Assembly (NCBI RefSeq): GCF_001187505.1
Contig: NZ_CP012150.1
Span: forward strand, 4,712,001 to 4,776,000
DNA from: Mycolicibacterium goodii
GTDB lineage: Bacteria; Actinomycetota; Actinomycetes; Mycobacteriales; Mycobacteriaceae
Direction: 5' to 3'
DNA: 64,000 nucleotides
The translations under genes and the position numbers were made by a program. The notes beneath the pieces are model-generated. The model made no database searches and had not been told where the DNA came from. It saw nothing but the letters and a program-made list of their open reading frames with translations. This document shows, one piece after another, positions 7,369 through 16,184 of the stretch (the stretch's first letter is position 1; every line of letters starts with the position of its first letter).

Positions 7369-8730
7369 GTGACTTCGCGGTCAGCAAAACCTCTCGCTGC
7401 GGCGGCCATCGCCCAACTCGAATCCGACGGCGTCGCGACACTGATCGGCACGGTCGTCAACCCGGCCGGGCTGATCCACGCGAAAACCGTTCCGCTGCGC
7501 CGCATGAGCTCGTTCGCCGAGCCCGGGCTGGGCGCCAGCCCCGTCTTCCACGCCTTCACCATCGACCAGGTCGGCATCGTGTTCAGCGATGCGATCAGCG
7601 TGGTCGGCGATCAACGCATCCGCATCGACCTCAGCGCACTGCGCATCCTCGGTGACGGATTGGCCTGGGCGCCCGGCGCTTTCTTCGATCAGGACGGCAC
7701 ACCCGACCCGTACTGCAGCCGCTACGCCCTCCAGCGCGTGGAACAACGCCTCGACGCGGCGGGGCTCAGCGCGCAGGTGGGCCACGAGATGGAGTTCGTG
7801 CTGGTCGGGCCCGACGGCTCCCGGCTGCCCTCATTGCTGTGGGCCCAGTACGGCCTGGCGGGGCTGCTCGAGTTCGAGGGCTTCGTGCGTGAGGTCACCG
7901 ATTCGGCGAACGCATCCGGTGCCGCGATCGAGCAGTTCCATCCCGAATACGGCGCCAACCAGTTCGAGATCTCGCTGGCGCCGCTGCCGCCGGTCGCCGC
8001 GGCCGATCAACTGATCCTGATGCGCATCATCGTGGCCCGGGTGGCCCGGCGCCACGGGTTGCGGGTCAGCCTGTCCCCGCTGCCGTTTGCCGGGGGCGTG
8101 GGTTCCGGCTCGCACCAGCATTTTTCGCTGTGCCGCGGGGACACGCCGCTGCTCTCCGGTGGCGACGGCGCACGAGGCATGGCCGACGAAGGGGAGTCGG
8201 CCGTGGCGGGCCTGCTGGCGGGGCTGCCCGCCGCGCAGGGCGTGCTGTGCGGGTCGGTGTTGTCCGGGCTGCGGGTGCGGCCCGGGTTGTGGGCAGGCGC
8301 GCACAACTGCTGGGGCACCGAGAACCGCGAGGCCGCCGTGCGATTCATCATCGGCGGCCCGAGCAACCCACACGGCGCCAACGTCGAGGTCAAGGTCATC
8401 GACCCGTCGGCCAACCCGTATCTGGCGACCGCGACGATCCTCGGGCTGGCGCTGCACGGTATCGAGAACCGGCTGCCGTTGCCGCAGGAAGTGGCGGTCG
8501 ATCCGGCCGCGCTCACCGACGCCCAACGCGCCGAGTCGGGCACCGCACTGCTGCCGTGCGGCCAGGGCGAGACCCTGCCCGCGCTGGACTCCTCATCGCT
8601 GATCCGGGAGATCCTCGGCGACGAGATCGTCGACGCGGTGCTGGCGGTCCGCCGCTACGAGCAGAAGAACTTCGGTGACCTGCCGCCCGAGGAGCTTGCC
8701 GACAGGTTCCGGCTCGCCTGGAGCGTGTGA
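7369..8730 (+). CDS. glnA3: Glutamine synthetase-like protein GlnA3 (gamma-glutamyl-amine ligase family)
   Basis: The gene encodes 453 residues from GTG 7369; ATG 7360 in the same frame is an alternative. Glutamine-synthetase catalytic motifs are visible: HEMEFVLVG (metal-binding glutamate strand) near residue 137, GSGSHQHFSL (ATP/metal histidine) near 244, and NPHGANVEVKVIDPSANPY near 335. The canonical NKPTAP glutamate-site motif is not seen. Position next to the bfrA-MFS pair matches Rv1878 (GlnA3). In actinobacteria GlnA3-type enzymes glutamylate polyamines rather than ammonia (established for Streptomyces), so gamma-glutamylpolyamine synthetase is more likely than a housekeeping glutamine synthetase. 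Confidence 0.9.
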   Translation: MTSRSAKPLAAAAIAQLESDGVATLIGTVVNPAGLIHAKTVPLRRMSSFAEPGLGASPVFHAFTIDQVGIVFSDAISVVGDQRIRIDLSALRILGDGLAWAPGAFFDQDGTPDPYCSRYALQRVEQRLDAAGLSAQVGHEMEFVLVGPDGSRLPSLLWAQYGLAGLLEFEGFVREVTDSANASGAAIEQFHPEYGANQFEISLAPLPPVAAADQLILMRIIVARVARRHGLRVSLSPLPFAGGVGSGSHQHFSLCRGDTPLLSGGDGARGMADEGESAVAGLLAGLPAAQGVLCGSVLSGLRVRPGLWAGAHNCWGTENREAAVRFIIGGPSNPHGANVEVKVIDPSANPYLATATILGLALHGIENRLPLPQEVAVDPAALTDAQRAESGTALLPCGQGETLPALDSSSLIREILGDEIVDAVLAVRRYEQKNFGDLPPEELADRFRLAWSV

Positions 8731-8741
8731 CGTTTGCACAG

Positions 8742-8763
8742 CCACGGTTGAGGTAACCCGTGG
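8742..8763. repeat. Inverted repeat between glnA3 and VOC gene
   Basis: CCACGG-N10-CCGTGG (8742-8747 and 8758-8763) begins 11 nt after the glnA3 stop and ends 3 nt before the next ATG. It could be a weak terminator or an operator; no T-run follows. Confidence 0.35.
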
Positions 8764-8766
8764 CCC

Positions 8767-9132
8767 ATGATCGGTACTCTTCGCACCGTGGTGCTCGACT
8801 GTCGGGATCCACGCAAACTGGCCGAGTTCTACGTCGGGTTGATCGGCGGCGAGATCACCGCTGACGAGGGCGACTGGGTGGTGGTGACGGATCCGCAGGG
8901 CCACCGGCTGGCCTGCCAGCTCTCACCGGAGCACGAACCACCGACGTTTCCCGACCCCCGCGGATCCCAGCAGTTGCATCTCGACATCCGGGTGGACGAT
9001 CCCGACGCGGCCGAACGTCAGGTGCTCGAGCTCGGTGCCACCCGCGTGACCGACGCGATCGGCGAGGACAACTTCAGGGTGTTCCGTGATCCGGCGGGGC
9101 ATCCGTTCTGCCTGGTGTTCAACACGAATTGA
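8767..9132 (+). CDS. VOC-family (glyoxalase/bleomycin-resistance fold) protein
   Basis: The protein has 121 residues in two babbb halves. The first half ends around residue 55 (GHRLACQLS) and the second contains LHLDIRVDDPDAAERQVLELG and ends DPAGHPFCLVF. Possible metal ligands are H69 and late Glu/His residues, but the pattern is not diagnostic. Such single-domain VOC proteins include dioxygenases, isomerases and antibiotic-binding proteins; no substrate can be named. It starts only 36 bp after glnA3 and may be co-transcribed with it. Confidence 0.82.
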   Translation: MIGTLRTVVLDCRDPRKLAEFYVGLIGGEITADEGDWVVVTDPQGHRLACQLSPEHEPPTFPDPRGSQQLHLDIRVDDPDAAERQVLELGATRVTDAIGEDNFRVFRDPAGHPFCLVFNTN

Positions 9133-9165
9133 GCCACAACCCACGCCGGGGCCGCATGGGCTCAA
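9129..9165. terminator. Possible bidirectional terminator hairpin
   Basis: TTGAGCC (9129-9135) and GGCTCAA (9159-9165) form a 7-bp stem that includes the VOC stop codon. It sits between two convergent genes (stops at 9132 and 9170). The loop is long and there is no clear T-run, so support is moderate. Confidence 0.4.
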
Positions 9166-9169
9166 GGGG

Positions 9170-10096
9170 TTACATGGGTGCCCACGCGTCGGGCACCCGC
9201 CCGTCCACGTCGGTGAATCCGTAGCAGCGCGCGAGCTCCGCCGACGTCACCGACCGCTGGTTCCACCGTGCGCGGGCCGGATCCGCGGCGATCGCCGCCA
9301 CCCCGCGGCCGACGAACCGCGGCGTCTCGGACTCGGCGAAGCCCGGCGGCGCCACCGGTTGCCCGTCGTCGCGGGCCGGGTCGAGCGCCAACTCCCAGTT
9401 CGATTCGCACACGCCGTAGTTGTCGAGCATCATCTCCGAGCGCAACCAGCCGGGTGTCACCGAGACCGCGGTGCCGCCGTAGGCCGCGAGCTCGTGCCCC
9501 TGACTGAACGCCAACCGGTTGACCGCGGTCTTGGCCAGGTCGTAGAACACCGACAGCCGGTAGTTCTCGGCGTTGAATTCCGTTGTCCCGTCCGAAATTT
9601 CGACGAGCAGCCCGCCCGGCCGGGTGACCAGCAGCGGCAGCAGGCAGTGCGAGGTGATGAGGTGGGTGTCGAGGCCGAGGCGCAGGATGCGCAGCCCGCT
9701 TTCGAGGTTGTGCTCCCACATGGGTCTGCCCCAGGTCGGCGGTGGGCCCTTGAGGATCTCGGCACCCCAGATGTCGTTGACCAGGATGTCGACCCGACCG
9801 TGCTCGGCTCCGATCTGCTCGGCAAGCGCACGCACCTGGTCGATCTGCAGATGGTCGACCTGCGCCGCGATACCGACCCCGCCCAGCGCGGACACCAATT
9901 CCGCTGTCTCCTCGATGGTTTCGGGACGGTCGTAGTCCGATCGGCAGGTTCTGGACCTGCTGCTGCGGCCCGTGCAGTACACCGTGGCACCGGCTTCTCC
10001 CAGGGCGGCGGCGATACCGCGGCCCGCGCCGCGCGTGGCGCCGGCGACCACAGCGACGCGATCCCGAAGTGCCTCCGGATCCGGTGTCCACCGCAT
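9170..10096 (-). CDS. Short-chain dehydrogenase/reductase
   Basis: The 308-residue protein has the classical SDR Rossmann motif G19-A-T-R-G-A-G-R-G27 and active-site Y185 and K189 (YDLAK); S168 in EISDG is the probable catalytic serine. The usual NNAG motif is altered to VNDIWG around 107-111. It is longer than typical 250-residue SDRs because of insertions and a C-terminal extension with several tryptophans. Cofactor preference looks NADP-like (TRGAGRG plus GRS after beta-2), which is an inference. It is convergent with the VOC gene and diverges from the hydrolase lipoprotein gene at 10178. Confidence 0.88.
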   Translation of the reverse strand: MRWTPDPEALRDRVAVVAGATRGAGRGIAAALGEAGATVYCTGRSSRSRTCRSDYDRPETIEETAELVSALGGVGIAAQVDHLQIDQVRALAEQIGAEHGRVDILVNDIWGAEILKGPPPTWGRPMWEHNLESGLRILRLGLDTHLITSHCLLPLLVTRPGGLLVEISDGTTEFNAENYRLSVFYDLAKTAVNRLAFSQGHELAAYGGTAVSVTPGWLRSEMMLDNYGVCESNWELALDPARDDGQPVAPPGFAESETPRFVGRGVAAIAADPARARWNQRSVTSAELARCYGFTDVDGRVPDAWAPM

Positions 10097-10177
10097 CCAC
10101 CGAGTATCAACCTCCCATCGGCTTCACAGTTCCGGTTTGGCCGTTGAGATCCGCGAGATCGGCGCATACTCGCAAGG

Positions 10178-11128
10178 GTGACTCCGTTGCAGCGATACAT
10201 CGCCGAAGAAATCGCCACCGATCACCTCGACGGACTGTTGTCACGGCGCGAGGCGCTGCGCCGCCTCGCGCTGCTCGGCCTGAGCACGGCCGCGGCAACC
10301 GCCGTCATCGCCGCCTGCAGTGAGCGGGAGCAGAACGGCCCGGCCCAGAACACCGCCGAGAACACGGCCCAGAACACCACCAACACCGCGGGGCCGCCGA
10401 GCGGCACCAGCCAACCTCCGGCAGAGCCGCCGGGCATGCAGACCGCCTTGCCCACCGCCGCGGTCACGTGGGCCGGACCGAACGGTGAACTGCAGGGCGC
10501 GTGGGCCGAGGCGCCGGACGCCCGCGGCGCCGTGCTCGTCATCCACGAGAACAAGGGCCTCACCGATCACATCCGCTCGGTGGCGGGACGGTTCGCCGGC
10601 ATCGGGTACTCGGCGCTCGCGGTCGATCTGCTGTCCGGGCAGGGCGGCACGGGGCAGTTCGCCGATCCGGCCGACGCGACGGCCGCGCTGAGCAAGATCC
10701 CGCCCGAGGAGTTCGTCGCCAACCTGCGGTCCGGCATCGACGAGTTGTCGCGGCGCGCACCCGATCGCAGGCTCGCCGCGGTCGGCTTCTGCATGGGTGG
10801 TGGACTCGTGTGGCGCCTGCTCGCCGCGGGTACGCCGCAGCTGGCCGCCGCGGTGCCGTTCTACGGACCGACACCGGATGACCCCGATTTCTCCGGTTCC
10901 AAGAGCGTCGCGGTGCTGGCGTTCTACGGTGCGCTCGATCAGCGCGTCAACGCCACCGAACCGGTGGCCCGCGCGGCGCTGGAGAAGGCCGGGCTGGTGC
11001 ACGAGCTGGTCACCGAACCCGGTGCCAATCACGCGTTCTTCAACGACACCGGCGACCGTTACGACCCGACGGCCGCGGCCGACGCGTGGCGACGCATCCA
11101 GGAGTGGTTCACCGCGCACCTGGCCTGA
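10178..11128 (+). CDS. Exported dienelactone hydrolase-family protein (Tat/lipoprotein signal)
   Basis: The product has 316 residues from a GTG start. The N-terminus has a twin-arginine motif (SRREALRR, residues 22-29), a hydrophobic stretch and a lipobox-like IAAC ending at C47, then an Asn/Thr/Pro-rich linker. The hydrolase domain carries E-N-K-G-L, the nucleophile motif GFCMGGG (C205) and a late histidine in GANHAFF, the Cys-Asp-His triad of dienelactone hydrolases. It is therefore probably exported folded by Tat and membrane-tethered. The substrate is unknown; it stands alone between divergent and downstream genes. Confidence 0.87.
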   Translation: MTPLQRYIAEEIATDHLDGLLSRREALRRLALLGLSTAAATAVIAACSEREQNGPAQNTAENTAQNTTNTAGPPSGTSQPPAEPPGMQTALPTAAVTWAGPNGELQGAWAEAPDARGAVLVIHENKGLTDHIRSVAGRFAGIGYSALAVDLLSGQGGTGQFADPADATAALSKIPPEEFVANLRSGIDELSRRAPDRRLAAVGFCMGGGLVWRLLAAGTPQLAAAVPFYGPTPDDPDFSGSKSVAVLAFYGALDQRVNATEPVARAALEKAGLVHELVTEPGANHAFFNDTGDRYDPTAAADAWRRIQEWFTAHLA

Positions 11129-11228
11129 CATACCCGGCCCGAGGGACACCGGCGGAATTCGCTTCCGGTTCAGACACCGGTCGCGGCCACGTGGCCGTGC
11201 GCACATGCACGGTTGTTTGCATCGCGGC

Positions 11229-12335
11229 ATGCGGGTGGTCCAGGTCGCGAACTTCTACGGCCCGCGGTCCGGCGGTCTGCGCACCGCGGTGGACCGGCTC
11301 GGTGCGGAGTACCACGCATTGGGCCACGACGTCTTCCTCGTCGTGCCGGGTCCGCATCCGCGGCATGACGTCATGGCCAGCGGCGTGGTGCGGATCTCGC
11401 TGCCTGCGTGGCGCATCCCGTTCACCGGCGGCTACCGGGCGGTCCTGCCCGGTCCGGTCACCGCGCTGCTCGAACAACTGCAACCGGACGTCCTCGAGGT
11501 GTCCGACCGTCTCACGCTGCGTTCCCTCGGCCCATGGGGCCGCGCACACGGCGTGGCAACCGTGATGATCTCCCACGAGCGCCTCGACCGGCTGCTGGCG
11601 CAGGCACTTCCGGTTCCGCTGGCCCGGTCGGTGGCCGACGTGGCCAACCGTCGCACCGCCGCCAACTACGACACCGTGGTGTGCACGACGGCGTTCGCCC
11701 GCGAGGAGTTCGACCGGATCGGGGCGTCCAACGTCACCACCGTGCCGCTCGGGGTGGACCTCGACCAGTTCCATCCCCGACGCCGATGCGCCCGGATGCG
11801 CAGCCGCTGGGCAGGCCCGCACCAGACGCTGCTCGTCCACTGCGGCAGGCTCTCGGTGGAGAAGGAGGCCCATCGCAGCATCGACAGTGTTGCGGTGCTT
11901 CGTGATTCAGGTGTGGACGCGCGTCTGGTCGTGGTTGGCGACGGTCCGTTGCGGGCGCGTCTGGAACGCCGCGCCGCGCGGCTACCCGTGACGTTCACCG
12001 GTCACGTCGGCTGCCGAGACACCGTCGCGACGATCCTGGCCTCCGCCGACGTCGCGCTCGCGCCCGGACCGCACGAAACCTTCGGTCTGGCGGCGCTGGA
12101 GGCCCTGGCGTGCGGCACCCCGGCGGTGGTGTCCCGCACCTCGGCGCTGCGGGAGATCCTCACCTCCGAGTGCGGCGCGGCCGCCGACAACGACGCGGGC
12201 GCCGTGGCGGATGCCGTCACCGCCGTCATCAGCCGACCGGAACCGCAGCGCCGCCGCAGCGCCCGGCTGCGGGCCGAGCAGTTCACCTGGCCGCGTGCGG
12301 CCGCCGGGATGCTCGACGTGTTCGGCACCCGATAG
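11229..12335 (+). CDS. GT4-family glycosyltransferase
   Basis: The protein has 368 residues from ATG 11229; an in-frame ATG at 11205 would add eight residues. The N-terminal Rossmann domain begins MRVVQVANFYGPRSGGL, typical of GT-B retaining enzymes. The C-terminal domain has LVVVGDGPLRARLE and the EX7E-like motif in APGPHETFGLAALEALACG, which binds the nucleotide sugar. Relatives act on phosphatidylinositol mannosides, glycolipids or trehalose in mycobacteria, probably using GDP-mannose or UDP-sugars; the acceptor is not evident. The gene is separated from the upstream hydrolase by 100 bp and may have its own promoter. Confidence 0.88.
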   Translation: MRVVQVANFYGPRSGGLRTAVDRLGAEYHALGHDVFLVVPGPHPRHDVMASGVVRISLPAWRIPFTGGYRAVLPGPVTALLEQLQPDVLEVSDRLTLRSLGPWGRAHGVATVMISHERLDRLLAQALPVPLARSVADVANRRTAANYDTVVCTTAFAREEFDRIGASNVTTVPLGVDLDQFHPRRRCARMRSRWAGPHQTLLVHCGRLSVEKEAHRSIDSVAVLRDSGVDARLVVVGDGPLRARLERRAARLPVTFTGHVGCRDTVATILASADVALAPGPHETFGLAALEALACGTPAVVSRTSALREILTSECGAAADNDAGAVADAVTAVISRPEPQRRRSARLRAEQFTWPRAAAGMLDVFGTR

Positions 12336-12394
12336 CGCGGTCGCGCGCCTCGAACCGGCCGCACGGCGCCACAGTACGGGGCGGGTCGAACCGG

Positions 12395-12655
12395 TCAGCT
12401 GACCCCGGCCGATTGTCGTGGCGCGTAACGCAGCACCGCGGCGACGCCGTCGGCGGGGGACCGGTCCTCGGGCGCACACACCAGGTCGTCGCCGGACACC
12501 ACGGTCGCGTGGCCGACCCGGCCGACGATGAGGGTCTCGACGGCTCCTTGCCGCAGCGCCGCACACACCCCGGCCAGACCTTCGGTGGCAAGACCCCAGT
12601 CCGCCTGTTGGGGTGCCCGAAGGCCGCGGCGACAAACCTGATCAGCGATCGCCGA
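12395..12655 (-). pseudogene. C-terminal remnant of a baeRF-like (Rv2629-type) release-factor-fold protein
   Basis: On the minus strand one frame reads from about 12655 to a TGA at 12397-12395. It contains WGLATEGLAGVCAALRQGAV, then ETLIVGRVGHATVV and a normal C-terminal tail. This looks like the last third of mycobacterial proteins related to Rv2629 (bacterial/archaeal eRF1-like fold). There is no start codon and no N-terminal domain: upstream the frame runs into the end of the P450 gene. I read it as a broken gene whose 5' part was lost when the P450 gene or its flank was joined here. The family match is from memory of related sequences. Confidence 0.5.
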
Positions 12656-12656
12656 T

Positions 12657-13934
12657 TCAGCGCCACGCGACCGGGAGACGCTTGATGCCGTGGATGAACG
12701 CCGACTGCAGCCGGTCGGGTTCCTCGGTGGCGACGATGTCGGGCAGGTGGCGGTGCAGTTCGGCGAACAGCACGGTGATCTCGCGCCGCGCCAGGTTGGC
12801 GCCCAGACAGAAGTGGGCGCCGCCGCCGCCGAACCCGACGTGGGGGTTGGGCTGGCGGCGCACGTCGAACATCCACGGGTTGTCGAACTTGGTCTCGTCG
12901 CGGTTGGCCGAGCCGTACCACAGCGTGACCTTGGCGCCCGCGGGCAGCGGTGTGCCGCCGAGTTCGGTGTCCCTGGTCACGGTGCGGCGCATATAGCTCA
13001 CCGGCGAGGCCCACCGCACGATCTCCTCGACCGCGGTGGGGGCGAGTGCGTCGAACCGCGACCACCACAGCCGACGCTGCTCGGGGTAGCGGGTGAGGGC
13101 GAGCACGCCGTGGCTGATCGCGTTGCGGGTGGTCTCGTTGCCGGCCACCACCAGCAGGATGAAAAACGACGCGACCTCGGCCGAGGTGAGCCGCTCACCG
13201 TCGACCTCGGCCTGCACCAGGCTGGTGGTGAGGTCCTCGGCCGGGGCCGTGCGACGTTCGTCGGCGAGCGCCCTGGCGTATGCGCCGATGTCCATCGCGA
13301 CGGTGGTGAACTCCTCGAAATCCGTTGTCAGATCGGGATCGCCGAACCCGAGGATGACGTTGGTCCAGTGGAAGATCTGCTGGTGGTCGGCCTCAGGGAT
13401 CCCCATCATGTCGCAGATGATCTGCAGCGGAAGCGGTCCGGCGAGTTCGGTGACCAGTTCGGCGTGCCCGTCGGGGTTGCGCTCGATCATGTCGGTCACG
13501 AGCCTGCGGGCTCGGTCACGCACCGAGTCCTCGATGACCGCGAGCACCCGCGGCGTGAACGCACTGCGCACGATGTTGCGCAACCGGGTGTGCCGCGGAT
13601 CGTCCATGGCGATCATCGAGCCGAAATACTCTGCGAGTTCCGGGGTTTGGTCACCGATGACGATCCCGGACGCCGAGCTGAACAGCTCGGGGTGCCTGCT
13701 GGCGTAGAACACGTCGTCGTGACGTGTCAGCGCCCAGTGGCCCGCGCCCTGCGGGAAGCCCTCCTCGGTGTCGAACGCGGGATGAAACGAGATGGGCGCC
13801 TCGCGACGCAACGTGGCGAATGCGCCGTCGCGGATGTCGTCGTCGAGCGCCCAGAACTCCCACGACCCGAGGTTGATGTCCGACAACGCGACGTCGGGCG
13901 GAGCCGCCCCGTTCACCCGCGGTGCGATACCCAT
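12657..13934 (-). CDS. Cytochrome P450
   Basis: The protein has 425 residues from ATG 13934 (a longer in-frame start at 13997 adds an unlikely N-terminus). P450 landmarks are clear: I-helix oxygen-binding VAGNETTRN, the K-helix EEIVR (ExxR), and heme-binding FGGGGAHFCLGANLARR with the cysteine thiolate. It is soluble and bacterial in type, needing separate ferredoxin and reductase partners, none of which are adjacent. The overall pattern resembles mycobacterial sterol/fatty-acid hydroxylating P450s, but I cannot name the family. Its stop touches the baeRF-like remnant; it diverges from nothing close and converges with no gene. Confidence 0.92.
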   Translation of the reverse strand: MGIAPRVNGAAPPDVALSDINLGSWEFWALDDDIRDGAFATLRREAPISFHPAFDTEEGFPQGAGHWALTRHDDVFYASRHPELFSSASGIVIGDQTPELAEYFGSMIAMDDPRHTRLRNIVRSAFTPRVLAVIEDSVRDRARRLVTDMIERNPDGHAELVTELAGPLPLQIICDMMGIPEADHQQIFHWTNVILGFGDPDLTTDFEEFTTVAMDIGAYARALADERRTAPAEDLTTSLVQAEVDGERLTSAEVASFFILLVVAGNETTRNAISHGVLALTRYPEQRRLWWSRFDALAPTAVEEIVRWASPVSYMRRTVTRDTELGGTPLPAGAKVTLWYGSANRDETKFDNPWMFDVRRQPNPHVGFGGGGAHFCLGANLARREITVLFAELHRHLPDIVATEEPDRLQSAFIHGIKRLPVAWR

Positions 13935-14022
13935 GCGGCCAGCGTACTCACCGGAGGTGTCCGCTGTGGGCGGGTCGACGGCGCTCGATCGCGGCACCTG
14001 GCGACCGGGTGCTCCGACGGGA

Positions 14023-14778
14023 TCAGCGGTCGAGCACGGCGTGCAGGAAACGCTGGGTGCGTTCGTGCGTCGGATCCCTCAGTACCTGCGCGGGCGGGCC
14101 GGTCTCGATCGCGGTGCCTGCGTCGAACATCACCACCCGGTCGGAGATCTCCTCGGCGAAGCGCATCTCGTGGGTCACCATCAGCATCGTCATGTCGGTG
14201 TCGTTGGCCAGGTCGCGGATGACGCCGAGCACGTCACCGATCAACTCGGGGTCCAGCGCCGATGTCGGCTCGTCGAACAGCAGTATGGAAGGTCGCATCG
14301 CCATCGCCCGCGCGATCGCGACCCGTTGCTGCTGACCGCCGGAGAGCTTGTGCGGCTTGTGATCTGCATGCTCGCTCAGCCCGACCATCTCCAGCAGGTC
14401 GCGGGCACGTTCGGCGGCGTCGGCCTTGGGCATGCCCAGCACGTGTACCGGTGCCTCGATGATGTTCTCGAACGCGGTCATGTGGGGGAACAGGTTGAAC
14501 TGCTGAAAGACCATGCCGACCTTGCTGCGGGTGGCGCGCAGTTGCCTGGTCTCCCTGCACTTCTTGCCGTCGCGAGCGTCCCACAGGGTCTCATCGTCGA
14601 TCGTCACCAGCCCGTCGTCGGGGGTCTCCAGCGTCATCAGGATGCGCAGGATGGTGGTCTTGCCCGAGCCGGACGGTCCGATGATCGAAACCTTCTCGCC
14701 GCGAGCGACTTCGAAGTTGAGCGAGCGCAGCACGCGGTTGTCGCCCCAGCTCTTGCTGACGTTCTCGAACTTGATCAT
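14023..14778 (-). CDS. ehuA: ABC transporter ATP-binding protein (ectoine/polar amino-acid type)
   Basis: The product has 251 residues. It shows Walker A GPSGSGKTT (34-42), the signature LSGGQQQR, Walker B ILLFDEPTSALDP and the H-loop. It belongs to the polar amino-acid uptake (GlnQ/EhuA) ATPases and should energise import by the two permeases encoded just upstream. It is the last gene of the cluster substrate-binding protein, permease, permease, ATPase; the gap to the permease is 30 bp. The ectoine assignment depends on the binding protein and is less certain than the general class. Confidence 0.9.
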   Translation of the reverse strand: MIKFENVSKSWGDNRVLRSLNFEVARGEKVSIIGPSGSGKTTILRILMTLETPDDGLVTIDDETLWDARDGKKCRETRQLRATRSKVGMVFQQFNLFPHMTAFENIIEAPVHVLGMPKADAAERARDLLEMVGLSEHADHKPHKLSGGQQQRVAIARAMAMRPSILLFDEPTSALDPELIGDVLGVIRDLANDTDMTMLMVTHEMRFAEEISDRVVMFDAGTAIETGPPAQVLRDPTHERTQRFLHAVLDR

Positions 14779-14808
14779 CGGGCCTTCCCATCGGTGCGTG
14801 CGCGGTTG

Positions 14809-15489
14809 TCAATGGACGGGGGCATAGCGCCGCTCCATCTGCCTGATCCCCAGCGAGGAGATGTAGCTGATGGTCAGGTACATCAGGCCGGCGATCGTGA
14901 GGGGTTCGAGGAACTGTCCGGTGCTCTGCCCGATGGAACGTGCCGTGGTCAACACCTCCAGCGTGCCGATCGCGTACAGCAGTGCGGTGTCCTTGAACAT
15001 CTGGATCAGATAGTTCCCCAGGACCGGGATGATCACCGCGATCGATTGGGGAAGGACGATCCTGGTCCAGGTCCTGGCCCGTGACAGGTTCAACGCGGTG
15101 GCTGCCTCCCACTGGCCCTTCGGCAGCGCTTCGATGCCCGCGCGGTAGACCTCCGCGGTGTAGGCGCTGTAGTTGATGCCGAGCACCAGGGCACCGGCGG
15201 CGAAGTTGGACAGCGTGATTCCGTACTCGGGGAGGATGAAGTACACCGCGAAGATCTGCACCAACAGCGGGGTGCCGCGGATGAACAGCACGTAGAAGTC
15301 GAACAGCGCCGACACCACCGGTATGCGCGGGTAGCGGATCACCGCCACACCCAGACCCAGGACCAGCGCGATGGCCATACCGACGACGGTGAGACGGATG
15401 GTCAGCCAGAATGCGTCGAGCAGCTTGGGAAAGATCTCGAGTGCGAAGTGGTTGTCCCAGATCTGGGCCGCGAGGTAGCTGGTGGTCAT
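14809..15489 (-). CDS. ehuD: ABC transporter permease (EhuD-like)
   Basis: The protein has 226 residues from ATG 15489, which overlaps the stop of the upstream permease by 4 bp (ATGA), indicating translational coupling. It has about five TM segments and the polar amino-acid permease EAA-like loop (EALPKGQWEAATALNLS, near residue 125) that docks on the ATPase. With the neighbouring permease it would form the heteromeric membrane channel of the importer. Confidence 0.88.
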   Translation of the reverse strand: MTTSYLAAQIWDNHFALEIFPKLLDAFWLTIRLTVVGMAIALVLGLGVAVIRYPRIPVVSALFDFYVLFIRGTPLLVQIFAVYFILPEYGITLSNFAAGALVLGINYSAYTAEVYRAGIEALPKGQWEAATALNLSRARTWTRIVLPQSIAVIIPVLGNYLIQMFKDTALLYAIGTLEVLTTARSIGQSTGQFLEPLTIAGLMYLTISYISSLGIRQMERRYAPVH

Positions 15490-16175
15490 GAGGTGCTGCC
15501 GATCAACGGACGCATGAGCGGATGACGTCGGCGCTCCAGCGCGAACCGGTTCTCCAGCAGCCGCGTGATCCCGGCGAGAATCAGCGCGAGGATGAAGTAC
15601 ACGAGCAGGAGCATGATCAGAATCGTTGCGGTGTCCTGTGTTTCGGTGCGAATGGCCAGTCCGTCGGCGGTGAGGTCGGCGACACCGATGAAGTAGACGA
15701 GCGGCGTGGCCTTCAGCAGGTCGACGGCGACGTTGCCGAACGACGGCAACATCACCGGAATCGACTGCGGTACCAGGATGCGGCGCATCCGCTGCGCAGG
15801 TTTGAGGCCGAGCGCGACGGCTGCCTCGGTCTGGCCGCGCGGCCGGGATGTGATTGCACCGCGCACGATCTCGGCCGCGTACGCGCCTTCGTTCAGGCCG
15901 AGAACGACGATGCCGGCGACGAGGTTGTCGGTGAAGCGCACACCGAGGAACGGCAGTGCGTACACCACCCACGCCAGTTGGACCAGAATGGACGTGCCGC
16001 GGAAGAACTCCACGAAGACATACGACGGGGCCCGCAGGATCCAGTGCCGCGACAGTCGCATGAAGCCGACGACGAAGGCCACCACGATGGTGATCAGGAT
16101 GCCGAACACGGTCACCACGACCGTCGTCCAGAGCCCTTCTGCCAGCAGGTCACGGTATTCGAGTAGTTGGGTCAT
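15486..16175 (-). CDS. ehuC: ABC transporter permease (EhuC-like)
   Basis: The protein has 229 residues and roughly five TM helices. The EAA loop reads ITSRPRGQTEAAVALGLKPA, a GlnP/HisM-family feature. The gene starts 9 bp after the binding-protein stop and its end overlaps the next permease start by 4 bp, so the cluster is a tight operon. Partner of the adjacent permease; the substrate is inferred to be ectoine/hydroxyectoine or a polar amino acid. Confidence 0.88.
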   Translation of the reverse strand: MTQLLEYRDLLAEGLWTTVVVTVFGILITIVVAFVVGFMRLSRHWILRAPSYVFVEFFRGTSILVQLAWVVYALPFLGVRFTDNLVAGIVVLGLNEGAYAAEIVRGAITSRPRGQTEAAVALGLKPAQRMRRILVPQSIPVMLPSFGNVAVDLLKATPLVYFIGVADLTADGLAIRTETQDTATILIMLLLVYFILALILAGITRLLENRFALERRRHPLMRPLIGSTS

Positions 16176-16184
16176 CGGTTTCGG

